Part shown: positions 1 through 7,686 of the stretch, one piece after another
How positions within the stretch are numbered: the first letter of the stretch is position 1
Layout: every line of letters begins with the position of its first letter
Source of the DNA: Methylobacterium sp. 2A
GTDB lineage: Bacteria > Pseudomonadota > Alphaproteobacteria > Rhizobiales > Beijerinckiaceae
Direction: 5' to 3'
DNA: 64,000 bases
Assembly: GCF_009806555.1 (NCBI RefSeq)
Contig: NZ_VUOK01000003.1
Span: 496,001-560,000 of the forward strand
Position numbers and translations under genes: made by a program
The notes under the pieces: generated by a model
What the model saw: only the letters and a program-made list of their open reading frames with translations
Told to the model about the DNA's origin: nothing
Database searches by the model: none

Positions 1-277
1 AATTGGCGTTGTACCGGAGGTAGCCCGACATCGTGTACCAATCGACCTTCTTGCCGTCATCGGTGATGTGGTAGGTCGGGTCGCCGTTCTTGTCGGTGTA
101 CTGGCCGTCCTGGACCTTGGCGGGCTGGGTCGGCCCATCGCTCTTCAGGCCGGTCGCGCTGGATGCGGCGGGGGCCGGGGCGGCGGGGGGCGCCGCCCGG
201 GCGGGAAGCGTCCACAGGGAGCCCGCCGCAAGTCCGGCCAGCATGATCCCGGCGATTCCATCCGCACCACACCGCAT
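1..277 (-). CDS. c-type cytochrome, N-terminal part (runs off left edge)
   Basis: Only about the first 92 residues are present and there is no stop inside the window. The ATG at 277 follows a strong AGGAGGAA ribosome binding site. The product opens with a short signal peptide (hydrophobic stretch around residues 8-22, Ala-rich cleavage region ending PARA), then an Ala/Pro linker, then a soluble region containing GDPTYHITDDGKKVDW and ending in SGYLRYNAN exactly at the edge. This resembles the lead-in to the CxxCH haem site of methanol-metabolism-related c-type cytochromes of methylotrophs, where the haem motif would come next. That assignment is from memory of the family: the haem motif itself lies outside the window. 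It probably acts in the periplasm in electron transfer. Confidence 0.65.
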   Translation of the reverse strand, partial: MRCGADGIAGIMLAGLAAGSLWTLPARAAPPAAPAPAASSATGLKSDGPTQPAKVQDGQYTDKNGDPTYHITDDGKKVDWYTMSGYLRYNAN

Positions 278-529
278 TGGCGTTCCTCCTGCCGCCCACA
301 GGCGTCGTCGCGCGGGTGCGGTAAGATCACAACGGCGCCCGGCCGCCTCGGAGCCGCGACGGTCCCATCACAATTTCGCGTTGTGGCGGGACGCAGTCGG
401 TGATCCGCGCGGAGCGGTCGGATTATCCGCGTTGCGCACAGCATTAACCTTTTGTTAATCGGCGGATTGCCGCCGGGCCGCCGGCGTGAGAGCTTTCGTT
501 AACGAGAGCTTAACGGTTGAGACACGGCG
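278..529. other. Divergent intergenic region, likely promoters
   Basis: About 250 bases between the divergent cytochrome and peptidase genes. The right half (about 440-515) is locally AT-rich with several TTAA-containing words, which fits promoter DNA for either gene. I could not place a convincing -35/-10 pair. Confidence 0.3.
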
Positions 530-1216
530 ATGCGGTTCGCGGTTTCCAAGGTGCAGGGACTTGTGTCCGGTTCCGCATCGCGTCGGTTCTCCCGCGGTCG
601 CCGCGCGGTGCGCGGCCTGGCCCTCGCGGTCTTCGGGTTGGCCGGCCTTGCCGCCACGGCCGAGGCGCAGACGCTGGCCAGCCTGCCCACGGAGGCCGGC
701 GCCCGGGTGCAGGGCGATGCGAAGCCGATCGCGGCCTGGGTGACGTTCTGCCAGAGCTACGCGGCCGAGTGCGCGGTCGACCGCACCGAGCCGGCCCGCA
801 TCAGCCTCACGCCCGCCATCTGGGCCACGATCGTGTCGGTCAACCGCCGGGTCAACAAGGCGATCGAGCCGATGACCGACCAGGACCACCTGCACGTGGC
901 CGACCGCTGGGATCTGGCCGAGGACGGCATCGGCGATTGCGAGGATTTCCAGCTGCTCAAGCGCCACCTCCTGGCCGAGGCCGGCCTGCCGCGCCGGGCC
1001 ATGCGCATGACGGTCGTGATCGACGAGAAGGGCGAGGGCCACGCCGTGCTGAGCCTGATCACCGACCGGGGCGACCTCGTGCTCGACAACAAGACCAACG
1101 CGATCCTGCCCTGGCACAAGACCGGCTACGTGTTCATCAAGCGCGAGAGCCAGGACGCGGTCGCCTGGGTCTCCCTCGGCGGCGTCACATCCCCCGTCAC
1201 CACCGCGAACCGGTAA
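530..1216 (+). CDS. Exported transglutaminase-like cysteine peptidase (BTLCP family), copy A
   Basis: This 228-residue protein has a basic N-terminus and a hydrophobic signal segment (about residues 28-46, ending AEAQ), so it is probably periplasmic. The papain-like/transglutaminase triad is visible: Cys137 in GDCEDF, His171 in EGHAVL and Asp186 in LDNKT. Bacterial transglutaminase-like cysteine proteinases (COG3672 type) carry exactly this arrangement and include periplasmic proteases of the LapG kind, but there is no LapD/LapA partner nearby. The substrate is unknown. A paralogue lies at 2403-3110 with near-identical motif blocks. A MITE-like element begins 66 bases after the stop. Confidence 0.85.
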   Translation: MRFAVSKVQGLVSGSASRRFSRGRRAVRGLALAVFGLAGLAATAEAQTLASLPTEAGARVQGDAKPIAAWVTFCQSYAAECAVDRTEPARISLTPAIWATIVSVNRRVNKAIEPMTDQDHLHVADRWDLAEDGIGDCEDFQLLKRHLLAEAGLPRRAMRMTVVIDEKGEGHAVLSLITDRGDLVLDNKTNAILPWHKTGYVFIKRESQDAVAWVSLGGVTSPVTTANR

Positions 1217-1282
1217 GGAGCGCGCCGCTGGGGCGGTAGCCGGTGTGGTGCACAGAGCGCAGCAGGGAAAGGCTCGAAGCCC

Positions 1283-1518
1283 AGCCCTTTTAAGGTGTTT
1301 GCGGAAGCAACGAGACAGGGGCCAAGCGCACTCTCCTCCCCCTTGTGGGGAGGAGTTGGAGGTGGGGGTGGTGCAGACGGCACCGCTGCGCCTCATCCTG
1401 CACCACCCCCACCCCTGGCCCCTCCCCACAAGGGGGAGGGGAAAAGGCGGTGCTCTTTCAGGATGTTAGAGCCACGACTTGCGACTTTCGCAGCTAGCCC
1501 AAACACCTTAAAAGGGCT
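1283..1518. mobile_element. MITE-like element, copy 1 (236 bp)
   Basis: The ends are a perfect 19-base inverted repeat starting AGCCCTTTTAAGGTG. The element is flanked by a 12-base direct repeat (GGCTCGAAGCCC at 1271-1282 and 1519-1530), which looks like a target-site duplication. A second copy in the same orientation lies at 7437-7672 with only about four differences. There is no transposase gene inside, so it would be non-autonomous. The interior (about 1335-1441) is a large imperfect hairpin of C/G-rich arms that is also found alone at 35440-35549. Confidence 0.8.
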
Positions 1519-1626
1519 GGCTCGAAGCCCCACCGGATCGCGACGTGTTTGATGGGCGCTGCGAGCCCGCTCGCGCGTGCGGGCTTTCAGATTCACATAT
1601 CTGCGTTGGGGATCGAGCGCGAACAT

Positions 1627-1674
1627 CTCCGCGTCTCTCCCTCCCCCGCAAAGGAGAGAGGGAGAGACGCGGAG
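1627..1674. repeat. Intergenic palindrome
   Basis: A perfect 16-base inverted repeat (left arm CTCCGCGTCTCTCCCT, 1627-1642; right arm 1659-1674) around a 16-base loop. It belongs to the C-run/G-run palindrome type scattered through this window. A second, shorter hairpin (arms 1761-1769 and 1775-1783) lies between it and the next gene. The rest of 1531-1823 holds nothing else I can recognise. Confidence 0.7.
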
Positions 1675-1823
1675 CCCTGCGTGCTCAGTCTCCGGTGGTC
1701 GATGCGTCAATCCGCAAGCCGCGCGCGGCGAGTGGGGACGCGCTACGTCATGACCGCGTCAGGCACGCCACAGGGGCGTGCCTTGAGTGACGGGACAGTA
1801 AGCGGCGGAACGTGGATAAGGCC

Positions 1824-2081
1824 TCAGGCGGCGCGGCTCAGGGAGGGCTGCGCGAGGCTCGCCACGTAGGCCTCGACCCGGCCGATGAAGCCGGCGAGAT
1901 GCGGCGCGATGCCCCGAAGGCTCGCGAGGTCGCGGACCAGGATGTCCCGCGACAGGGCCCGGTCGCCCTCACTCGGCGCGTCGGCGAGATAGGCGCTGAC
2001 CGCATGCTCCGCGATCTGGATCGCGCCGGCCCGGCCATCCTCGGCGAGCGCTCTGATCACCTGCTGGATGGCGGGCTGCAT
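1824..2081 (-). CDS. Hypothetical small protein
   Basis: An 85-residue reading frame with ATG at 2081 and an AAGGA-like site seven bases upstream; a GTG immediately before it is an alternative start. The product is predicted mostly helical, with an acidic and Ala/Leu-rich composition, no signal peptide and no membrane segment. I do not recognise a family. It converges on nothing and reads away from the neighbouring peptidase gene. Codon-position base use looks coding. Confidence 0.5.
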   Translation of the reverse strand: MQPAIQQVIRALAEDGRAGAIQIAEHAVSAYLADAPSEGDRALSRDILVRDLASLRGIAPHLAGFIGRVEAYVASLAQPSLSRAA

Positions 2082-2402
2082 CACGGTGTCCTTCTTCTTC
2101 TCGGCTGCGGCTCAGGTCCCGATGGACTGGCCGATGTTTTGCACGATGGGGAGCCCACCGCGAATCCATCGCGTGGGCGTCCTCTGACAAGCCGGCAAAG
2201 CGGGCACGAATCAAGGGCTTCGGATGCCGCGCAACGCCGGTATTCCCTCGACGCATGCAGAACTGTGGAGTTCTGCGGATGTAACACCGTCCGTAAACGG
2301 AACCCTGCCTCGGTTCGCGCGTTGTCATGCCCCACAAAGCCGTTGTGCGTCGCAAGAGGCCGTGTCACCTTTCCGTCATCATCGGGCGGCGGGGCTTGGA
2401 CC

Positions 2403-3110
2403 ATGCGGCACGCGGATGGCGGGTTTACGTGTCAGGCGTTCGCGCCCCTGCGGTGGCGCGGATGGGCGAGGACGGCGCGCCGGGCGCGTCAGGCTGCCAG
2501 TTTCGCCCTGATCGGGTCGATCCTAACGTTGGGCGGCGCGACGACCCACGCCCATGCCCGTCTCGTCCTGCCCGGGGTGGCCTCCGTGGAAGAGCCCAAT
2601 GGGGCCGTCCGCGCCATCGCGGGCTGGACCGAATTCTGCGCGCGGAGGCCGGAGGAATGCACCCTCGATCCCGCCGAGCCCCGCGTGATCCCGCTGACCG
2701 TGGCGGTCTGGCGGACGCTGCTGAGCGTCAACCGCCGGGTCAACGCACGCATCCGGCCGATCACCGATGAAGCGCATTGGGGCGTCGTCGACCGCTGGGA
2801 TTTTCCCGATGATGGGTCGGGCGATTGCGAGGATTACCAGCTCCTGAAGCGGCGGATGCTGGCGGAACGCGGCCTGCCCCGGCGCGCCCTGCTGATGACC
2901 GTGGTGATCGACGAGATCAACGAGGGCCATGCGGTGCTGACGGTGCGCACCGATCAGGGCGACTTCATCCTCGACAACAAGACCGATGCGATCCGCCCCT
3001 GGCGGCGCACGGGCTACAGCTTCATCAAGCGCGCCGGCCAGGACGGACCGGCCTGGGTCTCCCTGGAGGGGAGGGACGGTGCCGCCCAGGTGGCGACCGC
3101 CGAGCCCTGA
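2403..3110 (+). CDS. Exported transglutaminase-like cysteine peptidase (BTLCP family), copy B
   Basis: A paralogue of the 530-1216 gene, 235 residues from the ATG at 2403. A longer open frame extends upstream but looks non-coding. A basic N-terminus and hydrophobic segment (about residues 28-48, ending AHA) form a signal peptide. The triad residues are Cys142 (GDCEDY), His176 (EGHAVL) and Asp191 (LDNKT). The core from VNRRVN to the final WVSL block is closely similar to copy A, while the signal peptide and C-terminus differ, pointing to an older duplication with the MITE inserted between the copies. It is presumably a periplasmic peptidase of unknown substrate. Confidence 0.85.
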   Translation: MRHADGGFTCQAFAPLRWRGWARTARRARQAASFALIGSILTLGGATTHAHARLVLPGVASVEEPNGAVRAIAGWTEFCARRPEECTLDPAEPRVIPLTVAVWRTLLSVNRRVNARIRPITDEAHWGVVDRWDFPDDGSGDCEDYQLLKRRMLAERGLPRRALLMTVVIDEINEGHAVLTVRTDQGDFILDNKTDAIRPWRRTGYSFIKRAGQDGPAWVSLEGRDGAAQVATAEP

Positions 3111-3114
3111 GGTC

Positions 3115-3444
3115 TCAGACTCCGACCAGCATCGCCGCCAAGTCCAGGGCGACCCGGCCCGAAAGCAGGCTCCAGCCGCAGGCGATGATCGTGGCGAGCA
3201 TCACGAACGGCATCGGCCGGCCCTCGATCCGCCGGCCACGCACGGTGTTGCGCAGGATGATGAAGGGCGCCGAGAAGGCCAGCATCGGCAGGGCGGCGAC
3301 CGCCGGCAGGCCGCCGCGCTCCAGCAGGCTGAAGCTCGCCCGCCGCGCGGCGAACAGCTCGAAGGCGCTGGCGATCAGCCCCGAGAGCGCGAGGCCGATG
3401 CACAGCGTCCGGATCGAATCGAGGGCGGCAGGCGTGACAACCAT
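3115..3444 (-). CDS. Small membrane protein, hypothetical
   Basis: A 109-residue protein from the ATG at 3444, which has an AGGAGCG ribosome binding site; a longer in-frame start at 3483 is less likely. Three hydrophobic segments are visible (about residues 11-27, 45-64 and 77-96), separated by short basic loops, so it is probably an inner-membrane protein. No conserved enzyme motif is visible and I cannot name the family. Its stop is four bases from the stop of the convergent peptidase gene, a compact tail-to-tail arrangement. Confidence 0.7.
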   Translation of the reverse strand: MVVTPAALDSIRTLCIGLALSGLIASAFELFAARRASFSLLERGGLPAVAALPMLAFSAPFIILRNTVRGRRIEGRPMPFVMLATIIACGWSLLSGRVALDLAAMLVGV

Positions 3445-3569
3445 TATTCGCGCTCCTGTACAGGTCGCGCGCAGTTTAGCCACACCGTTTACTGGTTGTT
3501 AAGCAAGGCCGCCGGTTCGCGTTAACCCATGCACAGGTCGATGCCGGCGGAACCGATTCGCCCTGTGGT

Positions 3570-3785
3570 TCAGGCGTCTTCCTCGAGGTCGATGTCCAGG
3601 ATCGCCATCCGGAAGACGAAGGAATCGTCGCCGTCCTCCTTGTCGTCGGCGATCACGCCGATCGACTCGTCGCCGATGAACACCTCGGCGGAATCACCGG
3701 TCTTCATCGCCGTCAGGCGGATGTTGTTGTTGGCGAACTTGCGGCGCAGGTAGTCCTGGAGCTTCGCGGTCTCGGCTTTGGTCAC
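3570..3785 (-). CDS. DUF3126-type small protein
   Basis: A 71-residue acidic protein starting at a GTG (3785) preceded by AGGGAG; an upstream ATG would add an implausible Pro/Ala-rich extension. The compact sequence includes KLQDYLRRKF, NIRL and a GDSAEVFIGDESIGV stretch and ends in a run of Asp/Glu. This matches the small DUF3126 family common in Rhizobiales. Function is unknown. It sits just downstream of cysE on the same strand (gap about 97 bases) and could be co-transcribed with it. Confidence 0.7.
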   Translation of the reverse strand: MTKAETAKLQDYLRRKFANNNIRLTAMKTGDSAEVFIGDESIGVIADDKEDGDDSFVFRMAILDIDLEEDA

Positions 3786-3882
3786 GCTGTTGGGTCTCCC
3801 TGGCGGCGCAGGCGCTGCGGGTGGGCGGATGGGGCTGGGGCTTGCCACGCCCGCGGCGGAGCGGCAAGCGCGCAGAAGACGG

Positions 3883-4734
3883 TCAGATCCCGTCGCCCAG
3901 GTGAATGAACTGGTCCAGCGCGACGAGCTGGTCCATGGCGCGGGCCGGATCGTCGCAGCCCGCGGTGCCGACGACGCGGGCCGGCACGCCCACGACCGTG
4001 GTGTTGGGCGGCACCGGCCGGAGCACCACCGAGCCCGCCGCGACCCGGGCGCAGGCCCCGACCTCGATATTGCCCAGGATCTTGGCCCCGGCCCCGATCA
4101 TCACGCCGCGGCGGATCTTGGGATGCCGGTCACCCCGTTGCTTGCCGGTGCCGCCCAGCGTCACGGCGTGCAGGATCGAGACGTCGTCCTCGATCACCGC
4201 GGTCGAACCGACCACGAGCCCCGTCGCGTGGTCGAGGAACACGCCCCGCCCGATCCGCGCGGCCGGGTGGATATCGCATTGGAAGACCTCCGAGACGCGG
4301 CTCTGGAGGTAGAGGGCGAGGTCGCGTCGGCCGCGGTTCCAGACGTGGTGGGCGAGGCGGTAGGCCTGGAGGGCGTGGAAGCCCTTGAAGTAGAGAACCG
4401 GTTCGATGGCCCGGAGCGTCGCGGGATCACGGTCGATGACTGCGCCGATATCGGCCCGGAACGCCTGCCCGATGGCGGGATCCGCCGTGACCGCCTCGTG
4501 GAAGGCGTGGGCGATCAGCTCGGCCGGCAGCGACGGATGCCCCAGGCGGGCCGCGACCCGGTGCGAGACCGCCCCCTCCAGGGTGGCGTGGTTGAGGATG
4601 GTCGCCACGATGAAGGAGGCGAGCTGCGGCTCGGTGTGCAGCAGGTCCTCGGCTTCGGCGCGCAGCCGCGACCAGACCGGATCGAGGACCGCGAGGTCGC
4701 GGGGCTCCGCGTTGCGGACAGGACTGGCGCTCAT
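3883..4734 (-). CDS. cysE: Serine O-acetyltransferase
   Basis: A 283-residue cytosolic enzyme that acetylates L-serine with acetyl-CoA, the first step of cysteine synthesis. The ATG at 4734 has GGAGG eight bases upstream. The N-terminal helical domain (about 1-140) is followed by the left-handed beta-helix of hexapeptide repeats. Visible signatures are DIHPAARIGRGVFLDHATG (catalytic Asp/His region), SILHAVTLGGTGK and GAGAKILGNI. Length and domain order are normal for CysE. Sulfur metabolism also appears at 14523-15845 (O-acetylhomoserine sulfhydrylase type), but the two are not linked in an operon. Confidence 0.93.
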   Translation of the reverse strand: MSASPVRNAEPRDLAVLDPVWSRLRAEAEDLLHTEPQLASFIVATILNHATLEGAVSHRVAARLGHPSLPAELIAHAFHEAVTADPAIGQAFRADIGAVIDRDPATLRAIEPVLYFKGFHALQAYRLAHHVWNRGRRDLALYLQSRVSEVFQCDIHPAARIGRGVFLDHATGLVVGSTAVIEDDVSILHAVTLGGTGKQRGDRHPKIRRGVMIGAGAKILGNIEVGACARVAAGSVVLRPVPPNTTVVGVPARVVGTAGCDDPARAMDQLVALDQFIHLGDGI

Positions 4735-4800
4735 GTCCGAGCCTCCGAGTGAGAGCGGGTTCCTGGGCCGTGGATCATCGTCCGATCTCCGGTCGCGGGA

Positions 4801-4918
4801 TTCCAAAGGGATCGTCCTTTGGCGGGGTGCCGGGGCAGGGCCCCGACATCAGGCAGAGCCCGACAGCAGGGCTCTGCCCTGCACCCGCACAAGGTCTCGA
4901 CCGTTTGAAACCATGACC
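4801..4918 (-). repeat. Dispersed intergenic repeat, family R, copy 1
   Basis: A multi-hairpin element of about 115 bases upstream of cysE. It contains the words CCAAAGGG...CCTTTGG, CAGGGCTCTGCCCTG and AAGGTCTCGACC, ending with GTTTGAAACCATGACC. The same string of hairpins occurs in the opposite orientation at 13596-13708, 26480-26589 and, shortened, at 25785-25846. It has no coding content. Confidence 0.7.
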
Positions 4919-5011
4919 CTCGATGACACGCCCTAGCGTGGTGCGCCGCGGCGCGGCGATCAAGGGCCGGAGCTTTCCGGAGCCCGCGTCACCGGCATGG
5001 CTGTCACTGGG

Positions 5012-5896
5012 TTACCCGACCGGCGAGACCGCCTGACCGAACCGCGCCTCGATGGCCGAGGTCAGCCGGTCCAGCATCGTCTGGACCGGGATGTTGGACG
5101 TGTCCACCGTGGCCGGCGCGCGGGCGTAGAGCGGCTCGCGGCTCGCCAGCACGGCGCGCAGCTCCTGCATCGCCGAGGCGTGGTCGCCCGTGGTGGCGAG
5201 GTGGCCCTGCTCACGCACGCGGCTCATGTGTTCCTCCGGCCGGGCGCGCAGCCAGATCGTGTAGAAGGCCTGGAGCAGCAGGTCGTAGGTCAGGGGCTCG
5301 GCCACGATGCCGCCGCTGGTCGCCAGGATCAGCGGCCCGGGATGCTCGGTCAGGCGGCGCAGGGCCGCCTGCTCCAGGCGCCGGTAGCCCTCCTGGCCGT
5401 AGATCGCGAAGATCTCCTGCACCGAGAGCGCGTTCTCCCGCTCGATCTCGGCGTTGAGCTCCACGAAGGTCCAGCCCAGCCGCTCGGCTGCGAGCTTGCC
5501 GAGGGTCGACTTGCCGGCGCCGCGCAGGCCGATCAGGGCGACGCGCGGGCGGTCGCCCGCTTCGGCCCGGTTGCCGCCGGAGAGCGCCTGCTTGGCGGCG
5601 GCGACCTGCGCGGGGCTCGCGTGGCTGAGGAGGTCGCGGATCAGCGGCCAGTCGGGCTGGGCGTCGTTGCCGGTGATCAGGTCGTCGAGCCGCACGCCCA
5701 TGGCGTTGGCCACCCGCCGCAGCAGGATGATCGAGACGTTGCCCTGGCCGCCCTCCAGCTGCGCGATGTAGCGCTCGGAGAGGCCCGAGGTCTGCGACAG
5801 GACCTTGCGCGACAGACCGCGCACGGTGCGCGCGTGTCTGACGCGGCGCCCGAGGTCCGTGAGAAAGAGGGATTCCTGTTCTACCACGCCGGTCAT
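5012..5896 (-). CDS. HTH regulator fused to a shikimate kinase-like domain (BzdR/BoxR type)
   Basis: A 294-residue two-domain protein from the ATG at 5896. Residues 12-70 form an XRE-family helix-turn-helix (RRVRHARTVRGLSRKVLSQTSG..YIAQLEGG). After a linker, residues about 118-285 resemble shikimate kinase, with the P-loop GLRGAGKSTLGKLAAERLGW and the SGGIV block. This is the architecture of the BzdR/BoxR regulators of anaerobic or box-pathway benzoate catabolism, where the kinase-like domain senses an aromatic acyl-CoA. No aromatic-degradation genes are adjacent, so the ligand is unknown here. It is a soluble DNA-binding regulator by inference. Confidence 0.8.
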   Translation of the reverse strand: MTGVVEQESLFLTDLGRRVRHARTVRGLSRKVLSQTSGLSERYIAQLEGGQGNVSIILLRRVANAMGVRLDDLITGNDAQPDWPLIRDLLSHASPAQVAAAKQALSGGNRAEAGDRPRVALIGLRGAGKSTLGKLAAERLGWTFVELNAEIERENALSVQEIFAIYGQEGYRRLEQAALRRLTEHPGPLILATSGGIVAEPLTYDLLLQAFYTIWLRARPEEHMSRVREQGHLATTGDHASAMQELRAVLASREPLYARAPATVDTSNIPVQTMLDRLTSAIEARFGQAVSPVG

Positions 5897-6224
5897 GGCG
5901 CCGTCCGCTTTCCTGCCAGCTCGAAAGCAGAGTCCGTGCCCTGCATGTCTGCCGCTTCGAGATCGGTCGCGCCCGACGGTTCGGACAAAGGCTGCCCGAC
6001 CCCGCGCGCGGAGACCCGCGTATCCTGCCCAGAGATCTGTGTTGCGCCGCCCGTCTCCGGCCGCTGCGACCGGCCGACGGTCTGTGCCGCACCGGCCCAA
6101 CCACGCTGCTGGCGTGGCGCCTATGTGTTGCGGAACGACCCGATGGTCAAGGCTTGAGCATGATCCTTGTGTGGGCAGAGGCCCGGCCCGGTGTCCGTTG
6201 CCGGATCATCCGGGTCGCCTGGTC

Positions 6225-7208
6225 CTATTCGACCGGGAGGGCCACGGCCTCCTGGACCGTCGCGCCGGTCGGCGCGCGTCGCGGCCCGGCCGCGGCCAGC
6301 ATCCGGACGGCCGGACGGCGCGGCGGCAGCGGAACCTCGACCGCCTCGGCGATCGGCGCCGACGCGGCCGCAGGGGTCATCGCCACAGGAGTCGTCGCAG
6401 CAGAGGTCGTCGGAGCCGGTTCGGCCACCGGTTCGGCCTTGGGCGAGAGACGCAGTTCCGCGAGCTCGGCGGGGACAGGGGCCGCCGCACCGAACCCGGC
6501 AGGCCGGCGCGGCGGCAGCGGCACTTCCACGGACTCGACCTGCGCCGTCTGCGCCGCCGGGGGCGCGCCGGCCGGCGCGGCGGCCGGCTCGACGGTCAGG
6601 CTGGCGAATTGGATCGTGCCCGTGAGGGCGGCCGGACGGCGCGGCGGAAGGGGAACCTCGACCGTCTCGGTCGGCGCCGCGACCGAGGCGGCGTTGGGGG
6701 CATAGGCCAGGGCCGGGGCGGCGGCATTGGCATCGGCGGCGCCGCCGCCGAACAGGCTCGCGAGCGCGCTCGCCGAGGCGGCGACCGGGGCCACCACCGA
6801 GGCGACCTCGGTGGAGACGCCCTGGCGCTTGGCCGCGTAATAGTAGCCGCGATTGTAATAGTGATAGGCTTGGCTGAGATTGCCCTGCGCGGTGCGATAG
6901 GCGCCCGCCAGGTAGGCCACGCCGTAGCGGAGGTTGGTCGCCGGATCGAGGAGCCCCGCGGCGTCGCCGGTATAGCCGAGGCTGCGCGCGGTCGCGTGCT
7001 TGATCTGCATGAGGCCGAGCGCGCTGCCGCCCTTGGCGCGCGGATTGTAGTTGCTCTCGCGCTTGACGACCGCGTGCACGAAGCTTGCCGGAACGCCGTT
7101 CGCCTTGGCCTGCTGCTCGATCAACGCGTCGATGTTGTCGTGCGCCGCCTGCCCGAAGGCGGCGGCGGGCACGACCGCGAGGGCGGCGGCCAGGAGAAGG
7201 CGATGCAT
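6225..7208 (-). CDS. Lytic transglycosylase with repeated proline-rich tail
   Basis: A 327-residue exported protein. The signal peptide spans residues 1-19 (AAAFGQ). A single SLT domain (about 24-130) carries the catalytic Glu in VVKRESNYNP, followed by GLMQI and the NLRYGVAYL block, so it should cleave peptidoglycan glycan strands in the periplasm. The C-terminal half is a low-complexity Ala/Pro tail in which VEVPLPPRRPA occurs three times (roughly residues 183-193, 227-237 and 291-301). PLPPRRP motifs are frequent in alphaproteobacterial cell-wall proteins; the tail may be a spacer or docking region. No secretion-system genes are adjacent. Confidence 0.85.
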   Translation of the reverse strand: MHRLLLAAALAVVPAAAFGQAAHDNIDALIEQQAKANGVPASFVHAVVKRESNYNPRAKGGSALGLMQIKHATARSLGYTGDAAGLLDPATNLRYGVAYLAGAYRTAQGNLSQAYHYYNRGYYYAAKRQGVSTEVASVVAPVAASASALASLFGGGAADANAAAPALAYAPNAASVAAPTETVEVPLPPRRPAALTGTIQFASLTVEPAAAPAGAPPAAQTAQVESVEVPLPPRRPAGFGAAAPVPAELAELRLSPKAEPVAEPAPTTSAATTPVAMTPAAASAPIAEAVEVPLPPRRPAVRMLAAAGPRRAPTGATVQEAVALPVE

Positions 7209-7436
7209 TCCGAGACCCGGTGCTGTTGTCCTTGGTCAAGCTAGGTCGCGGGGAAATGAGGCCGGAAAGCGGCCCCGCTTCGGCAAGCTGTGGGCGGGCG
7301 GGGCGCGGCCGCTCCCTGTGCTCCGCCGGACACAGGCCGGATACATTCGCAGGGATGCGGTGCTGGGCCGATCCGCATCCCGGCCGAGGGCTCATGGGAG
7401 CCGGGGCCGATCGCCGTCAGACACGGCGCTAAGGTC

Positions 7437-7672
7437 AGCCCTTTTAAGGTGTTTGCGGAAGCAACGAGACAGGGGCCAAGCGCACTCTCCTCCCCCTTGT
7501 GGGGAGGAGTTGGAGGTGGGGGTGGTGCAGACGGCACCGCTGCGCCTCATCCTGCACCACCCCCACCCCTGGCCCCTCCCCACAAGGGGGAGGGGAAAAG
7601 GCGTTGCTCTTTCAGGATGTTAGAGCCACGACTTGCGATTTTCGCAGCTGACCCAAACACCTTAAAAGGGCT
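7437..7672. mobile_element. MITE-like element, copy 2 (236 bp)
   Basis: Same length, same perfect 19-base terminal inverted repeat and same orientation as the copy at 1283-1518, with about four base differences, all in the right half. The flanks are GGCGCTAAGGTC (7425-7436) and GGTGCTAAGGTC (7673-7684), an 11-of-12 direct repeat unrelated in sequence to the flanks of copy 1, as expected for an independent insertion with target duplication. It lies between the transglycosylase and HAD genes and contains no transposase. Confidence 0.8.
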
Positions 7673-7686
7673 GGTGCTAAGGTCTT

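Noticed and set aside
1335..1441. CRISPR-like or tandem repeat
   Set aside because: The repeated G/C-run words are arms of one palindrome inside the MITE, not regularly spaced direct repeats with unique spacers. No cas genes are present.
1812..2402. N-terminal extension of the second BTLCP peptidase
   Set aside because: The extension contains no signal peptide, overlaps an opposite-strand small gene, and homologues start close to the signal peptide at 2403.
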